Below are positions 12,200 through 20,302 of a stretch of 23,318 nucleotides of DNA, one piece after another (within the stretch, counting starts at the first letter, position 1; each line of letters begins with the position of its first letter). Both the position numbers and the translations under genes were made by a program. The DNA lies in assembly GCA_002441395.1 (NCBI GenBank), contig DJVZ01000051.1, forward strand, positions 1 to 23,318, read 5' to 3'. The notes under the pieces are model-generated. The model made no database searches. It saw nothing but the letters and a program-made list of their open reading frames with translations, and was not told where the DNA came from. Origin of the DNA: Spirochaetaceae bacterium UBA6243 (GTDB lineage: Bacteria; Spirochaetota; Spirochaetia; Treponematales; Rectinemataceae).

Positions 12200-12506
12200 A
12201 AGATAAGCGAAAACTGCGGAAGGACAACTGCCTTCCAAAAGTTTTCAGGTTGGAATTGGCTGTTTCATGCATTGTTTTTCCTTTCGTAGCACCGGCCAGC
12301 TGAAGGCGGCTGACGCACACGCCGGTTTTTCTCCTCTTCGTTTTTCATTCGGAAAGACCAACAATAATCAGAACAGTACCCTAATTTCTCCTCTGAAGAC
12401 TGTCGGCGCGGTATTGTGCTTCCTCGTTATCGCTTCCGATTCGCCCTAGGCGGATCAAACCGGCCGACGTCGAGAGGACGAGGCCAAGATTTGAGGTTTT
12501 TCCGAA
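12200..12506 (+). promoter_or_regulatory. Long structured 5' leader of the RRM protein mRNA
   Basis: No gene is seen here, but several strong plus-strand structures are. (a) GAAAACT (12209-12215)/AGTTTTC (12240-12246) encloses GGAAGG/CCTTCC. (b) ACCGGC (12291-12296)/GCCGGT (12321-12326) encloses CAGC/GCTG and is followed by TTTT, like an attenuator terminator. (c) GATTCGCC/GGCGGATC (12438-12456) has a 3-nt loop. AAACCGGC (12457-12464) can pair with GCCGGTTT (12321-12328) and so compete with stem b. The RBS GAGG (12493-12497 region) is weak and 10 nt from the ATG. This suggests control at the RNA level, perhaps by temperature or by the protein itself. Confidence 0.5.
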
Positions 12507-12806
12507 ATGTCCAAGAAAATTTATGTCGGTAACATGAATTACAACACCTCCGAGCGCCAGCTCCAGGATCTTTTTGCACAGTATGGTGATGTCACCACCG
12601 TGAACATCATCGTCGACAGGTTCACCGGCAAGGCGAAGGGATTCGGCTTTGTCGAAATGGAGAATCCCGAGGCAGCCGATGCCGCGATTGCCGCGCTCAA
12701 TGGCCAGGAATTCATGGGCCGACAGCTCCGCGTGAACGAAGCGCAGGAGAAGCCCCGCTACGAAAGGGAAGAGTCCGGCGGCGGGTACAGGGGCCGCAGA
12801 TACTAA
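12507..12806 (+). CDS. Single-RRM RNA-binding protein
   Basis: A 99-residue cytoplasmic RNA-binding protein of the bacterial RRM type known from cyanobacteria and spirochaetes. The one RRM domain covers about residues 4-77, with RNP2 IYVGNM (5-10) and RNP1 KGFGFVEM (44-51), including the aromatic residues that stack on RNA bases. The tail is Arg/Gly-rich (YEREESGGGYRGRRY), as in many such proteins. Family members are often cold-induced and thought to bind mRNA or remodel structure. The gene is a single transcription unit with its own promoter, a long leader and two terminators, and sits divergent from rny, which encodes a major RNA-decay enzyme. Confidence 0.93.
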   Translation: MSKKIYVGNMNYNTSERQLQDLFAQYGDVTTVNIIVDRFTGKAKGFGFVEMENPEAADAAIAALNGQEFMGRQLRVNEAQEKPRYEREESGGGYRGRRY

Positions 12807-12816
12807 GCCGCTAAAA

Positions 12817-12849
12817 GCTTGCGCGCATCGCCGCCGGCGCGGGCTTTTT
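12817..12849 (+). terminator. First terminator after the RRM gene
   Basis: GCTTGCGC (12817-12824) pairs with GCGCGGGC (12837-12844), with two U-G pairs, and is followed by five T residues. It starts 11 bp after the stop codon. Confidence 0.7.
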
Positions 12850-12877
12850 CACAAAGGCCAGTTGATGGCCAATACTT

Positions 12878-12911
12878 CCGGTGCAGGGCTCGCCTTGCGC
12901 CGGCTTTTTTT
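12878..12911 (+). terminator. Second, stronger terminator after the RRM gene
   Basis: A roughly 10-bp G+C-rich stem (CCGGTGCAGG against CCTTGCGCCGG, one bulge) with a GCTCG loop is followed by CTTTTTTT. Two terminators in tandem suggest that insulation from the convergent operon ending at 12995 matters. Confidence 0.82.
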
Positions 12912-12994
12912 ATGTGCCGAAGGGCACTCTTTCATAATCCGGTTGCTCGGCCGGGCCTGCCCGCCAATGAAATCATCGGCACCATCGCGGTGTG

Positions 12995-14098
12995 TCAAAT
13001 GCCGGTGTTCAAAAGAGTGATCATGTCTCTGAAGCGTTTCGGGACGGGAGCTTTGAAAACCGAGGGTTCTGAACGGGAAGGCAGGCGGATTTTGAGACGG
13101 CGGGCATGGAGCATGAGGGTGGCATCGGGGAAAAGGCCATCCTTCTTTGCGTAGATAGGGTCGCCAAGAATGGGGCAGCCGATGTGGGCGCAGTGGACCC
13201 GGAGCTGGTGGGTCCGGCCGGTTTTTGGATAGAGGGCGAGGAGTGAATATGTCGCGGATTTCGCGGACGCTTTTGAGCCTGAGGCCCGATGGCGGGCGCC
13301 CGGGCCTGAGGCCGCGGCGCTAGGGCTGCCGTTGGCATTCGCGGCGGACAGGTTCCATACGGCGCGGATCTTATACAGAGTGAGGGCGTGCTTGCCGCGG
13401 CCTGGCTGGCTTACCGCGAACTTTTTGCGGTCGCGGGGGCTGCGCGCGAGCCAGGTGTCGATGCGGCCCTCAGAGGCGGGCGGCCTGCCTCTGACAATGG
13501 CAAAATATTCTTTGCGGACCTGACGGTCCCGGAATTGTCTGGACAGAAACTCGTGGGCGGAGGCAGTGCGGGCGACGATGATGACGCCGGAAGTATCTTT
13601 ATCCAGGCGATGCACGATGCCCGCGCGCGGAGGATGTGGAGGAACAAGAAGTTCCTGACTCTCAGAAACGGGACGCGACCCGCCCGAGAGCCACAGCACG
13701 CCGTTCGCAAGAGTCCCGTGCCAATTGCCCGCCGCAGGGTGGGTTACCATGCCCTGGGGTTTGTCGATGACAAAAACGCCATCATCCTGATACAGGATCT
13801 TGAGCGGTACGGGCTCCGGCACGATTTCTTCGGGAGGCTCCTCAGTCCATTCGAGGCCAAGGCTGTCGTCATGCTTGAGTTTATGGGAGAGTTTTACTTC
13901 TTTGCCATTGCAGAAAAGGCGGGCATTGCGAGCCTTGAGCTGGGAACGTGTCATAAGCTTCAGGATTTCGGAGAGATATCTGTCGGCGCGCATAGGCTCA
14001 GGAGGCGAAGCGACGCCTTCCCAGAAGGAATGGGATGAGGTGGCGGATATCCCGGCAGGAGATTCGGGAGATGCGTTCCTCTTTTTATTCGCCTTCAT
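12995..14098 (-). CDS. RluA/RluD-family pseudouridine synthase with S4 domain
   Basis: Predicted to convert uridine to pseudouridine in rRNA; the S4 domain plus catalytic domain matches RluC/RluD-type 23S rRNA enzymes. The ATG at 14098 gives 367 residues; the frame is open to 14587 only as a shadow of truA. The S4 domain runs from about residue 37 (RADRYLSEILKLMTRSQLKARN). The catalytic motif is GIVHRLDKDTSG with Asp166, and TGRTHQLRVHCAHIGCPILGDPIY lies at about 293-316. An Ala/Ser/Gly-rich stretch (about 250-281) interrupts the domain and looks like an insertion. The gene overlaps the truA stop by 14 bp. The exact target uridine cannot be told from the sequence. Confidence 0.92.
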   Translation of the reverse strand: MKANKKRNASPESPAGISATSSHSFWEGVASPPEPMRADRYLSEILKLMTRSQLKARNARLFCNGKEVKLSHKLKHDDSLGLEWTEEPPEEIVPEPVPLKILYQDDGVFVIDKPQGMVTHPAAGNWHGTLANGVLWLSGGSRPVSESQELLVPPHPPRAGIVHRLDKDTSGVIIVARTASAHEFLSRQFRDRQVRKEYFAIVRGRPPASEGRIDTWLARSPRDRKKFAVSQPGRGKHALTLYKIRAVWNLSAANANGSPSAAASGPGARHRASGSKASAKSATYSLLALYPKTGRTHQLRVHCAHIGCPILGDPIYAKKDGLFPDATLMLHARRLKIRLPSRSEPSVFKAPVPKRFRDMITLLNTGI

Positions 14099-15137
14099 CG
14101 ATCCATCCGAGTCCGGGAACAAGACGAGAGCCACCAGACGCGGGATTCGGCTCTGCTTCTGTAGTGCGGGCACGCGTATCTTTCGATTCTGATGATTCCG
14201 AACGACGGCCGCCCGAGCCCTCCGCCCCGCCGCGCCTGCGCGTGTGGCCATGAATCCGTTCGCCGTACTCGACGTTCCACAGGAAAAGCCCGCAGGCCGG
14301 CGCCGTTGTTCCTGCCCTGCCACGATCGCGGGACTCAAGCATCTCGCGCATGAGCGCTTCGCCATGTGCAGAGCTTTCCGCGATTCTCTCGAGTTCGAGA
14401 AAGGTGCCCACGAGCGAACGTACCTGCCTCCACAAAAACGCATTTCCCGCGACCTGATAGACCAATCGCTCGCGTTCAAAGAAGAAAATCGATTCGCTGA
14501 TGTGGCGCGATCGCGATTCGCTTGCATCCTGGGCCGAGGCAAAGGTCGAAAAATCGTGCTCCCCCAGCACCACCGCGGCCATCGCATTCAAAACTGCAAC
14601 GCGCGGGTAGTAGGAAAGGGAATGCGCGTACCGCAGGGCAAAGGGGTCCGGCGTGCCCCCGCATAGCAAAAAATAGCGGTATCGCCGCAGGGAAGCATCG
14701 AATCGCGCATGAAAATCAGGCGGCGCTTCTTCAGAAGACAGCACGCGCACATCGCGCGGCATGAGTTTGTTGAGCGCGAACACAAAACGGTCCGCCGCGA
14801 TCGATTTTATATCGGTGTAAAAACCGGCCACCTGCCCCATCGCGTGGACGCCGGCATCGGTGCGTCCCGCGCCGGTCACGCGGATTTCGTGCCCGTGCAT
14901 CTTCGCAAGCGCCTTTTCGAGTTCTTCCTGGACGGAACGGCCATTCTTCTGCCGCTGCCAGCCGGAAAAATCGCTGCCGTCGTAGGCGAGGACGAGTTTG
15001 ACTGCGCGGACTGAAGATTTTGCAGAAAAATCAGCACGCGCTCTGGAAGTACGCGGGTCCTCTGAGTAGACTCGTTCCTGCCCCGAAGTTTCGCGCTGCG
15101 ATGGCGGCTGTGTGCGTCCGGAAGACTCTCTCTGCAT
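14085..15137 (-). CDS. truA: tRNA pseudouridine(38-40) synthase TruA with extended ends
   Basis: TruA makes pseudouridine at positions 38-40 in the anticodon arm of tRNAs. The core shows VKLVLAYDGSDFSGWQRQ and TGAGRTDAGVHAMGQVA with catalytic Asp94, then RYRYFLL and FLWRQVRSLVGTFLE. The ATG at 15137 lies 4 bp after the acpS stop; an upstream start at 15167 would overlap acpS and has no better ribosome-binding site. The protein has 350 residues against the usual 245-270. The excess is a low-complexity Arg/Ser/Glu/Gln-rich N-terminal lead of about 43 residues and a C-terminal tail of about 50 (HTRRRGGAEGSGGRRSESSES onward). Both extensions may be disordered, and the true start could be further in. 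Confidence 0.9.
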   Translation of the reverse strand: MQRESSGRTQPPSQRETSGQERVYSEDPRTSRARADFSAKSSVRAVKLVLAYDGSDFSGWQRQKNGRSVQEELEKALAKMHGHEIRVTGAGRTDAGVHAMGQVAGFYTDIKSIAADRFVFALNKLMPRDVRVLSSEEAPPDFHARFDASLRRYRYFLLCGGTPDPFALRYAHSLSYYPRVAVLNAMAAVVLGEHDFSTFASAQDASESRSRHISESIFFFERERLVYQVAGNAFLWRQVRSLVGTFLELERIAESSAHGEALMREMLESRDRGRAGTTAPACGLFLWNVEYGERIHGHTRRRGGAEGSGGRRSESSESKDTRARTTEAEPNPASGGSRLVPGLGWIDEGE

Positions 15138-15141
15138 CGGC

Positions 15142-15519
15142 CTAATTCCCCTTTTCCAGAATGACAACCGCGACCGCGTTGTCCCCTTCGTGAGTCATCG
15201 AAACATGAATCGTGCCGCCGCCGTGGCGCTCGAACTCGCGGCGCGCGCTGCCCTCGAGCTGCAGGTGGGGACGGCCGAGGCTGTCGTTGACGACGGCCAC
15301 TTCCCTGAGGGCAAAGTGAGCGAGACCTGTGCCAAGGGCTTTGCCGAAGGCTTCTTTGGCGGCGAAGCGCGCGGCGAGGGAGAGGGCCATGCCTTTGTTG
15401 CGCGACCGGGCGGTCTCGATCTCCGCAGGATGAAAGAACCGCTCGAGAATCGACGGATTTTCAACCCAGCGGCGGATGCGGTCGACATGGACGATATCGA
15501 TGCCAATACCGGAAATCAT
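15142..15519 (-). CDS. acpS: Holo-[acyl-carrier-protein] synthase
   Basis: AcpS transfers the 4'-phosphopantetheine arm from coenzyme A to the acyl carrier protein of fatty-acid synthesis. The 125-residue product begins MISGIGIDIVHVDR, with the Mg-binding Asp8, and has SLAARFAAKEAFGKALGTG with Glu56, both hallmarks of the family; the length is typical. The ATG at 15519 is preferred, with GAGGAG 7 bp upstream; the adjacent ATG at 15522 is possible, and a TTG at 15534 would overlap the ribosome-binding site. It lies between ybbR and truA in the operon. Confidence 0.93.
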   Translation of the reverse strand: MISGIGIDIVHVDRIRRWVENPSILERFFHPAEIETARSRNKGMALSLAARFAAKEAFGKALGTGLAHFALREVAVVNDSLGRPHLQLEGSARREFERHGGGTIHVSMTHEGDNAVAVVILEKGN

Positions 15520-15530
15520 CATTGGTCTCC

Positions 15531-16556
15531 TCAAGGCACCACAGGCTGGCTGGTGGAGCCCTGAGCCTGATTCTGCCCCTGAAGGCCGGCCCCACCTGAG
15601 GAGTTTGACGCCGGTGCCGGAGCAATCCGGAGGCGCACAGTGATGACGAGGGGATCATACGCCTCGACATCGAACCCTTCCGGCGGTATCGGAGTGAGTG
15701 GAATGGAATACTGCCCCGGCTTGGTGATGTCCTTGAAATCAGCCTCGAGGAGAGCGTTGGTCGCAGTTGCCATATCCTGTCCCTGGCGCGGCAAAAGCGT
15801 CATTTTGCCTGTGGGGATAAGATCTGCGAGCGTCAGAGCCGGATTAAGGTTCACGGCTCGAATTGTCACATTGTCGAGTGTAATGCGGCGCTCCTGCTTT
15901 TGAATTCTGGCAGTGAACCGAACCGTGTTCACATCGATGAGATTGATAAGGTCCGACGGCTTGACGAGCGGCACAGTGAGCGAAAAATCGCCTGTTTTGC
16001 CGCTCAGTTCGATGACGTCGGTGGAAATGTCCTTTGTGCCGTTGATGAGACTCGTCGGCCCCTCGATGGCGATCTCCGGCGGAACAATTTCGTAAGAATT
16101 CAGCTCGTAGCCTTGCTCGAGAAAGCCCTTGAAGGTCGGGCTGATCGCCACGCGTTTCGCGGCGAGGCGCTCGAAACTGATGGGAATTTCCGCCGGATCC
16201 GCGCGCAGCTCGAGGGGATCGATGTCGCGGGCGTCTCCCCGGCGCTCAAGTTTTACAGGAACGCGAAAAACGCCTTCCGATTCGTAGCGCGTCAAATCGA
16301 GGCTCGCCACGATATCAGCTTCGCGAATTCGGTATATCTGATCGCGATCGCCACGAATCGTCACGCGGACAGTTTTCGGATACTCGGTTGCGGGCACGTA
16401 GCTGCGCCCTTCCGAAATATTGAGCGGCACGGTGATAAGCCGCTGGTCGAGGCGCGTCAGATTGTACAGAAACATGATGAAAATCGCGACAACAAGCGAA
16501 ATGACCTTCGCAGGCCAGTTCTCAAGCAGCTTGGAAATTCTGGAATCAAGGTTCAT
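15531..16556 (-). CDS. YbbR/CdaR-type membrane-anchored regulator of the c-di-AMP synthase
   Basis: YbbR-domain proteins, called CdaR in Firmicutes, bind and modulate the membrane diadenylate cyclase CdaA from outside the cytoplasmic membrane. The 341-residue protein has one N-terminal transmembrane helix (about residues 15-33, AKVISLVVAIFIMFLYNL), followed by repeated beta-rich units with phrases like VTIRGDRDQIYRI, IAIEGPTSLINGTKDI and FDVEAYDPLVITVRL that fit successive YbbR repeats. The C-terminal 30 residues are Gly/Gln/Ser-rich. The ATG at 16556 overlaps the cdaA stop by 11 bp and has GAGGTGG upstream. The adjacency to cdaA is the conserved arrangement and supports the role. Confidence 0.88.
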   Translation of the reverse strand: MNLDSRISKLLENWPAKVISLVVAIFIMFLYNLTRLDQRLITVPLNISEGRSYVPATEYPKTVRVTIRGDRDQIYRIREADIVASLDLTRYESEGVFRVPVKLERRGDARDIDPLELRADPAEIPISFERLAAKRVAISPTFKGFLEQGYELNSYEIVPPEIAIEGPTSLINGTKDISTDVIELSGKTGDFSLTVPLVKPSDLINLIDVNTVRFTARIQKQERRITLDNVTIRAVNLNPALTLADLIPTGKMTLLPRQGQDMATATNALLEADFKDITKPGQYSIPLTPIPPEGFDVEAYDPLVITVRLRIAPAPASNSSGGAGLQGQNQAQGSTSQPVVP

Positions 16557-17349
16557 TGTCCACCTCGCCCGTCTGACTGCTCACCCCGTTTTCCGAGAAC
16601 AGGGTGCGGAGGCGCTCCAGAACCTCATCCGGCGAAAGGTCATAGTACAGCTTTGAATCATAGGAGAGAGAGAGGGCTCCCGTCTCTTCGGATGCGATGA
16701 GCACAACCGCGTCGGATTCTTCCGCGATACCGAGCGCCGCGCGGTGGCGGGAACCGAAGGTTTTCCGGATGTCCTGCTGATCGGAAAGCGGCAGGAAGCA
16801 TCCCGCAGCGGCCAGTCTTCCCTGTGAGATGATCGCGGCGCCATCATGCAGAGGGTTGTCATGCTCGAACACGGATATGAGCAGGCTGGTCGAAATGATC
16901 GCATCGAGGGGGATGCCTTTTTCGATATACGAGGAAAGGCCCACTTTTCGGGCGATGACGATGAGGGCCCCGCGGCGCTTGCCGGAGAGATACACCGTGG
17001 CAGATACGGCTGCGTCGATCCAGGAAGTGCGCGCCGCATTCTTCTTGCGAATGATCGACTGGCGTCCAAGCTGGATAAAAATCCGCCTGAGTTCAGGCTG
17101 AAGAATGATGGCGAGGCTCACCACGAGTCCCGGGGCAAGGATGTTCATGATCCAAGTGACCGTGGAAAGATTGAGGAAGAAAGCCGCACCATAGACTACC
17201 ACAAGAATGAGAATCCCGCGGATGAGATAGACAGCCTCGGTCATGACAAGGAGCTGGTAGGCTTGGTAGATGAGAAAGGCGAGAATGCCGACATCGAGGA
17301 CAGGACGCACATAGGTGGTCAGAAAATTGAGTAAGCTTGACGCGTTCAT
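16546..17349 (-). CDS. cdaA: Diadenylate cyclase CdaA (c-di-AMP synthase)
   Basis: CdaA makes cyclic di-AMP from two ATP; the signal controls potassium and osmolyte balance and cell-wall stress in bacteria that have it. The 267-residue protein has three hydrophobic segments in the first about 85 residues, then the DAC domain with DGA at 169-171 (NPLHDGAAII) and RHR at 201-203 (GSRHRAALG), the catalytic and ATP-binding signatures. The ATG at 17349 overlaps the folP stop in an ATGA; the longer frame to 17433 is folP shadow. Downstream ybbR encodes its partner. In Firmicutes glmM often follows; here acpS and truA do. Confidence 0.96.
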   Translation of the reverse strand: MNASSLLNFLTTYVRPVLDVGILAFLIYQAYQLLVMTEAVYLIRGILILVVVYGAAFFLNLSTVTWIMNILAPGLVVSLAIILQPELRRIFIQLGRQSIIRKKNAARTSWIDAAVSATVYLSGKRRGALIVIARKVGLSSYIEKGIPLDAIISTSLLISVFEHDNPLHDGAAIISQGRLAAAGCFLPLSDQQDIRKTFGSRHRAALGIAEESDAVVLIASEETGALSLSYDSKLYYDLSPDEVLERLRTLFSENGVSSQTGEVDNEP

Positions 17350-18230
17350 TGCCTGACCTCGCGGAACACGCGGAGCGCATCGACGGTCTGGGACACATCG
17401 TGCACGCGGAGAATGTCGGCGCCGTTGAGCCACGCAGCAAGCGCCGCACCGAGGCTGCCCGCGAGGCGTTCTTGAACGTCCTTTCCGGTCAGTTCGCCGA
17501 TGAGGCGCTTGCGGGAAACACCGACCAAAACAGGATAGCCGAGAGTCTTGAGCCGATCGATACCCTTCAGCAGGGCAAGATTATGTTCTTTGAGCTTGCC
17601 AAAGCCTATGCCCGGATCGAGAATGATTGCCTCGCGGTCAATTCCTGCCTCGAGAGCGCGGTTCGACGCCCCTTCAAGAAAAGAAAATACTTCCCCCAGA
17701 CAGTTTGCGTATGAGGGAACACACTGCATGGTCTGCGGTGTACCCTGCATGTGCATGAGCACGACGGCCGCCTGCGAACGCGCGGCGATTTCTGCCATGC
17801 CTGTCCGCGCCAAGGCCTCAATGTCGTTGATGATATCCGCTCCCGCACCGAGCACGGCCGCCGCAACTTCCGGATGACGTGTATCGACAGAAATGACGGC
17901 ATCGCTTACAGCACGAAAGCTTTCTATGACGGGCAAAATCCTTGCAAGCTCATCCTTCACCTCGATTTCTGTGGAGCCAGGCCTCGTCGACTCAGCCCCG
18001 AAATCGATGATGTGTGCGCCCTGGCCGACCATGTCGAGCGCAGCTTTGACGGCACTGCCCGTATCTGGCTCTCTGCTCCCTTCAAAAAAAGAATCCTGAT
18101 TCACGTTGACGATGCCCATGATGCAGGGCAAATCATCTGGCAGGCCGCCTAAGTCCAGTGTGCGGCCGCGGGGGAGCTTGAGTAAGCGCTGAGGCTTTTC
18201 TGTGGCCGCAGGGCCCGCGCTACCGGACAT
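17346..18230 (-). CDS. folP: Dihydropteroate synthase
   Basis: FolP joins p-aminobenzoate to hydroxymethyl-dihydropterin pyrophosphate in folate synthesis and is the target of sulfonamides. The 294-residue product carries the family motifs: IMGIVNVNQDSFF (residues 37-49), IIDFGAESTRPGS (74-86), ISVDTRHPE, DIINDI, VLMHMQGTPQ, DPGIGFGK and VGVSRKRLIG. The usual NxTPDSF is NVNQDSF here, a small deviation in the first loop. The ATG at 18230 has GAGGTG 5 bp upstream and overlaps the end of dxs by 11 bp; the open frame back to 18422 is dxs shadow. It overlaps cdaA by 4 bp. Confidence 0.95.
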   Translation of the reverse strand: MSGSAGPAATEKPQRLLKLPRGRTLDLGGLPDDLPCIMGIVNVNQDSFFEGSREPDTGSAVKAALDMVGQGAHIIDFGAESTRPGSTEIEVKDELARILPVIESFRAVSDAVISVDTRHPEVAAAVLGAGADIINDIEALARTGMAEIAARSQAAVVLMHMQGTPQTMQCVPSYANCLGEVFSFLEGASNRALEAGIDREAIILDPGIGFGKLKEHNLALLKGIDRLKTLGYPVLVGVSRKRLIGELTGKDVQERLAGSLGAALAAWLNGADILRVHDVSQTVDALRVFREVRQ

Positions 18231-20181
18231 GCTGCACCTCGCCAGAGACAGCGCGCGGACCAATACGAGCGACACCCGGAGTGCTCGCGACCTGCTGCGG
18301 CGATGGTTCCAGACTCTGGAGCATCTCGCTGAGTACTTTTTGAATCCCTTTTGCATCGAGCCCTGCTCTTGCGAGAAGCTCGTCTCTCGATGCCTGATCG
18401 AGCGGATTGCGCTCAAACCCACAGGCGGTGATTTTCACATTCACCCCCCTCTCCGCCAGGATCGCCGCGACCGATTCTCCAAAACCGCCGGTGCGCACGC
18501 CATCTTCCATTATCACAAGGCCTTCATACTGCGCGCAGAGCGTCGCAAGGTAGTTTTCATCAATAGACGAAAGAAAGCGAACATTATAGACATCCACAGA
18601 AAGCCCCGCCTTCTCGAGCCTGTCGGAAGCTTCGGCGGCGGTATACGCGAGGGGTCCGACCGCAAGGACAAGCACCTTCGCGCCCGCACACTTGCGCATG
18701 AAAATGCCTTTCCCCAGCTCAAGGGGCAGCATAGGCTGCGGGGAGGGGCATGGCGAATATGCCTTGGGATAGCGCATCATGCAGGGCACATCGAGACCCA
18801 GGGCAAAATCCATGAATGCCGACACCTCCTCACTATCCGCGGGCGCGAAAAGCACCAGATTCGGCATCGCCTTGAAAAGCGCTATATCGTAAATCCCTTG
18901 GTGGGTCTCTCCATCCTCACCCACCGCGCCCGCGCGGTCGAGCGCGAACAGCACCGGCAACTTCGCGAGCGCGACTTCCTGAAACACCTGGTCCACCGCC
19001 CGCTGCATAAACGTCGAGTAGATTGCCACGACGGGCCGAAGGCCACCCTGCGCAAGTCCCGCAGCGAATGCCACCGCGTGCTGCTCCGCAATGCCGACAT
19101 CAAAGACCCTTCGCGGCCATCGCTCCGCCAGCTTCGCGACGCCAGTCCCAGAGCCCATCGCCGCGGTCACCGCGACGACACGATGATCCTGCTGCGCTAT
19201 CCTGACAAGAGCATCGGCAAAGGATGTGGTAAAACTCTCCCCATGGCTTGTCGTGCCAGGCCCCGGGATGTCGGGACATGATGGTCCGAGACCATGAAAG
19301 CTCTCCGGGTCCTCTTCAGCTTTTCCGAGGCCCTTGCCTTTCTTGGTCACCACATGCACGACCACGGGGCGATTTAACTCGCGTACATGCAAAAAGGCAT
19401 CGATCAGTGCCGTGATGTTGTGCCCCTCGATGGGGCCTACATACTCGAACCCATAGTCGACAAAGAGATTTTCCTTGAAGAAGATGGCCTTTATGGCACG
19501 CTTTCCCCTGTTGATCAACGAGAAGAGGAGATTCCCTATGCGTGGAATCCGGAGCACCGCCGCATCCACGCGGGTGCGGAAGGATTGGTATCGCACCGAT
19601 GCCGACAGTTTCGAAAGATATCTCGAAATCGATCCCACAGAACGGGAAATAGACATGCGGTTGTCGTTCAGAATGAGGATGAGGGGCAAGCTGAGCTGAC
19701 CGGCATTGCTGAGCCCTTCCATGGCCAAGCCTGAAGTGAGCGCCCCGTCCCCCACCACCGCGATTACCCTGCCCTTCTGTCCAGTGCACATTCTGGCCTG
19801 CAGAAGGCCGAGCGCCGAGGAAATCGCCGTCGATGAGTGACCCGTGTCAAAAATATCGTGCTCGCTCTCCTGACGTTTGGGAAAACCCGAAATGCCGCCT
19901 TTTCTCCGCAGCGTGCCAAAACGTACCGCCCGTCCCGTGAGAATTTTGTGGGGATAGCACTGATGTCCGACATCCCACACGATTGCATCGGTCGGTGACC
20001 GAAACACGCGGTGGAGCGCAATGGTCAATTCGACCACGCCAAGATTCGATGCGAGGTGCCCTCCGTTGCGCTGTACCGTTTCGATAATGCGCAATCGGAT
20101 TTCCTCTGCCAGACGATGAAGTTCAGATATCGACAAGCCCTGCAAATCAGCAGGCCCGGAGATTCGATCGAGTAATGACAT
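18220..20181 (-). CDS. dxs: 1-deoxy-D-xylulose-5-phosphate synthase
   Basis: Dxs condenses pyruvate and glyceraldehyde-3-phosphate with thiamine diphosphate, the first step of the MEP route to isoprenoids, and also feeds thiamine and pyridoxal synthesis. The 653-residue protein has GGHLASNLGVVELTIALH, WDVGHQCYPHKILTGR, the diphosphate-binding GDGALTSG with the later NDNRMSIS, and the pyrimidine-domain segments VGIAEQHAVAFAAGLA and STFMQRAVDQV. The C-terminus extends some 30 residues past the usual end; this tail runs into folP. The ATG at 20181 has no strong ribosome-binding site. It is the first gene of the seven-gene minus-strand operon; no convincing promoter was found in the 121 bp upstream. 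Confidence 0.96.
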   Translation of the reverse strand: MSLLDRISGPADLQGLSISELHRLAEEIRLRIIETVQRNGGHLASNLGVVELTIALHRVFRSPTDAIVWDVGHQCYPHKILTGRAVRFGTLRRKGGISGFPKRQESEHDIFDTGHSSTAISSALGLLQARMCTGQKGRVIAVVGDGALTSGLAMEGLSNAGQLSLPLILILNDNRMSISRSVGSISRYLSKLSASVRYQSFRTRVDAAVLRIPRIGNLLFSLINRGKRAIKAIFFKENLFVDYGFEYVGPIEGHNITALIDAFLHVRELNRPVVVHVVTKKGKGLGKAEEDPESFHGLGPSCPDIPGPGTTSHGESFTTSFADALVRIAQQDHRVVAVTAAMGSGTGVAKLAERWPRRVFDVGIAEQHAVAFAAGLAQGGLRPVVAIYSTFMQRAVDQVFQEVALAKLPVLFALDRAGAVGEDGETHQGIYDIALFKAMPNLVLFAPADSEEVSAFMDFALGLDVPCMMRYPKAYSPCPSPQPMLPLELGKGIFMRKCAGAKVLVLAVGPLAYTAAEASDRLEKAGLSVDVYNVRFLSSIDENYLATLCAQYEGLVIMEDGVRTGGFGESVAAILAERGVNVKITACGFERNPLDQASRDELLARAGLDAKGIQKVLSEMLQSLEPSPQQVASTPGVARIGPRAVSGEVQHVR

Positions 20182-20302
20182 GACGCTTCAGTGTATCATC
20201 AATCCAAAACGATTTCCAGCACAGAATAGTGGAACTTTTGCATCTTGACAGACTTGCCCGAAAGGCTTGAGAATTTCTTCAGAAAAAAGAGGAGGAGCCA
20301 AG

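Noticed and set aside
18202..19281. A 359-codon plus-strand frame
   Set aside because: Antisense to dxs, rich in Arg/His and without domains or a ribosome-binding site.
20245..20273. Promoter for the cupin gene (TTGACA at 20245-20250)
   Set aside because: The hexamer at the expected distance, TGAGAA, is a poor -10 element, so I did not list it.
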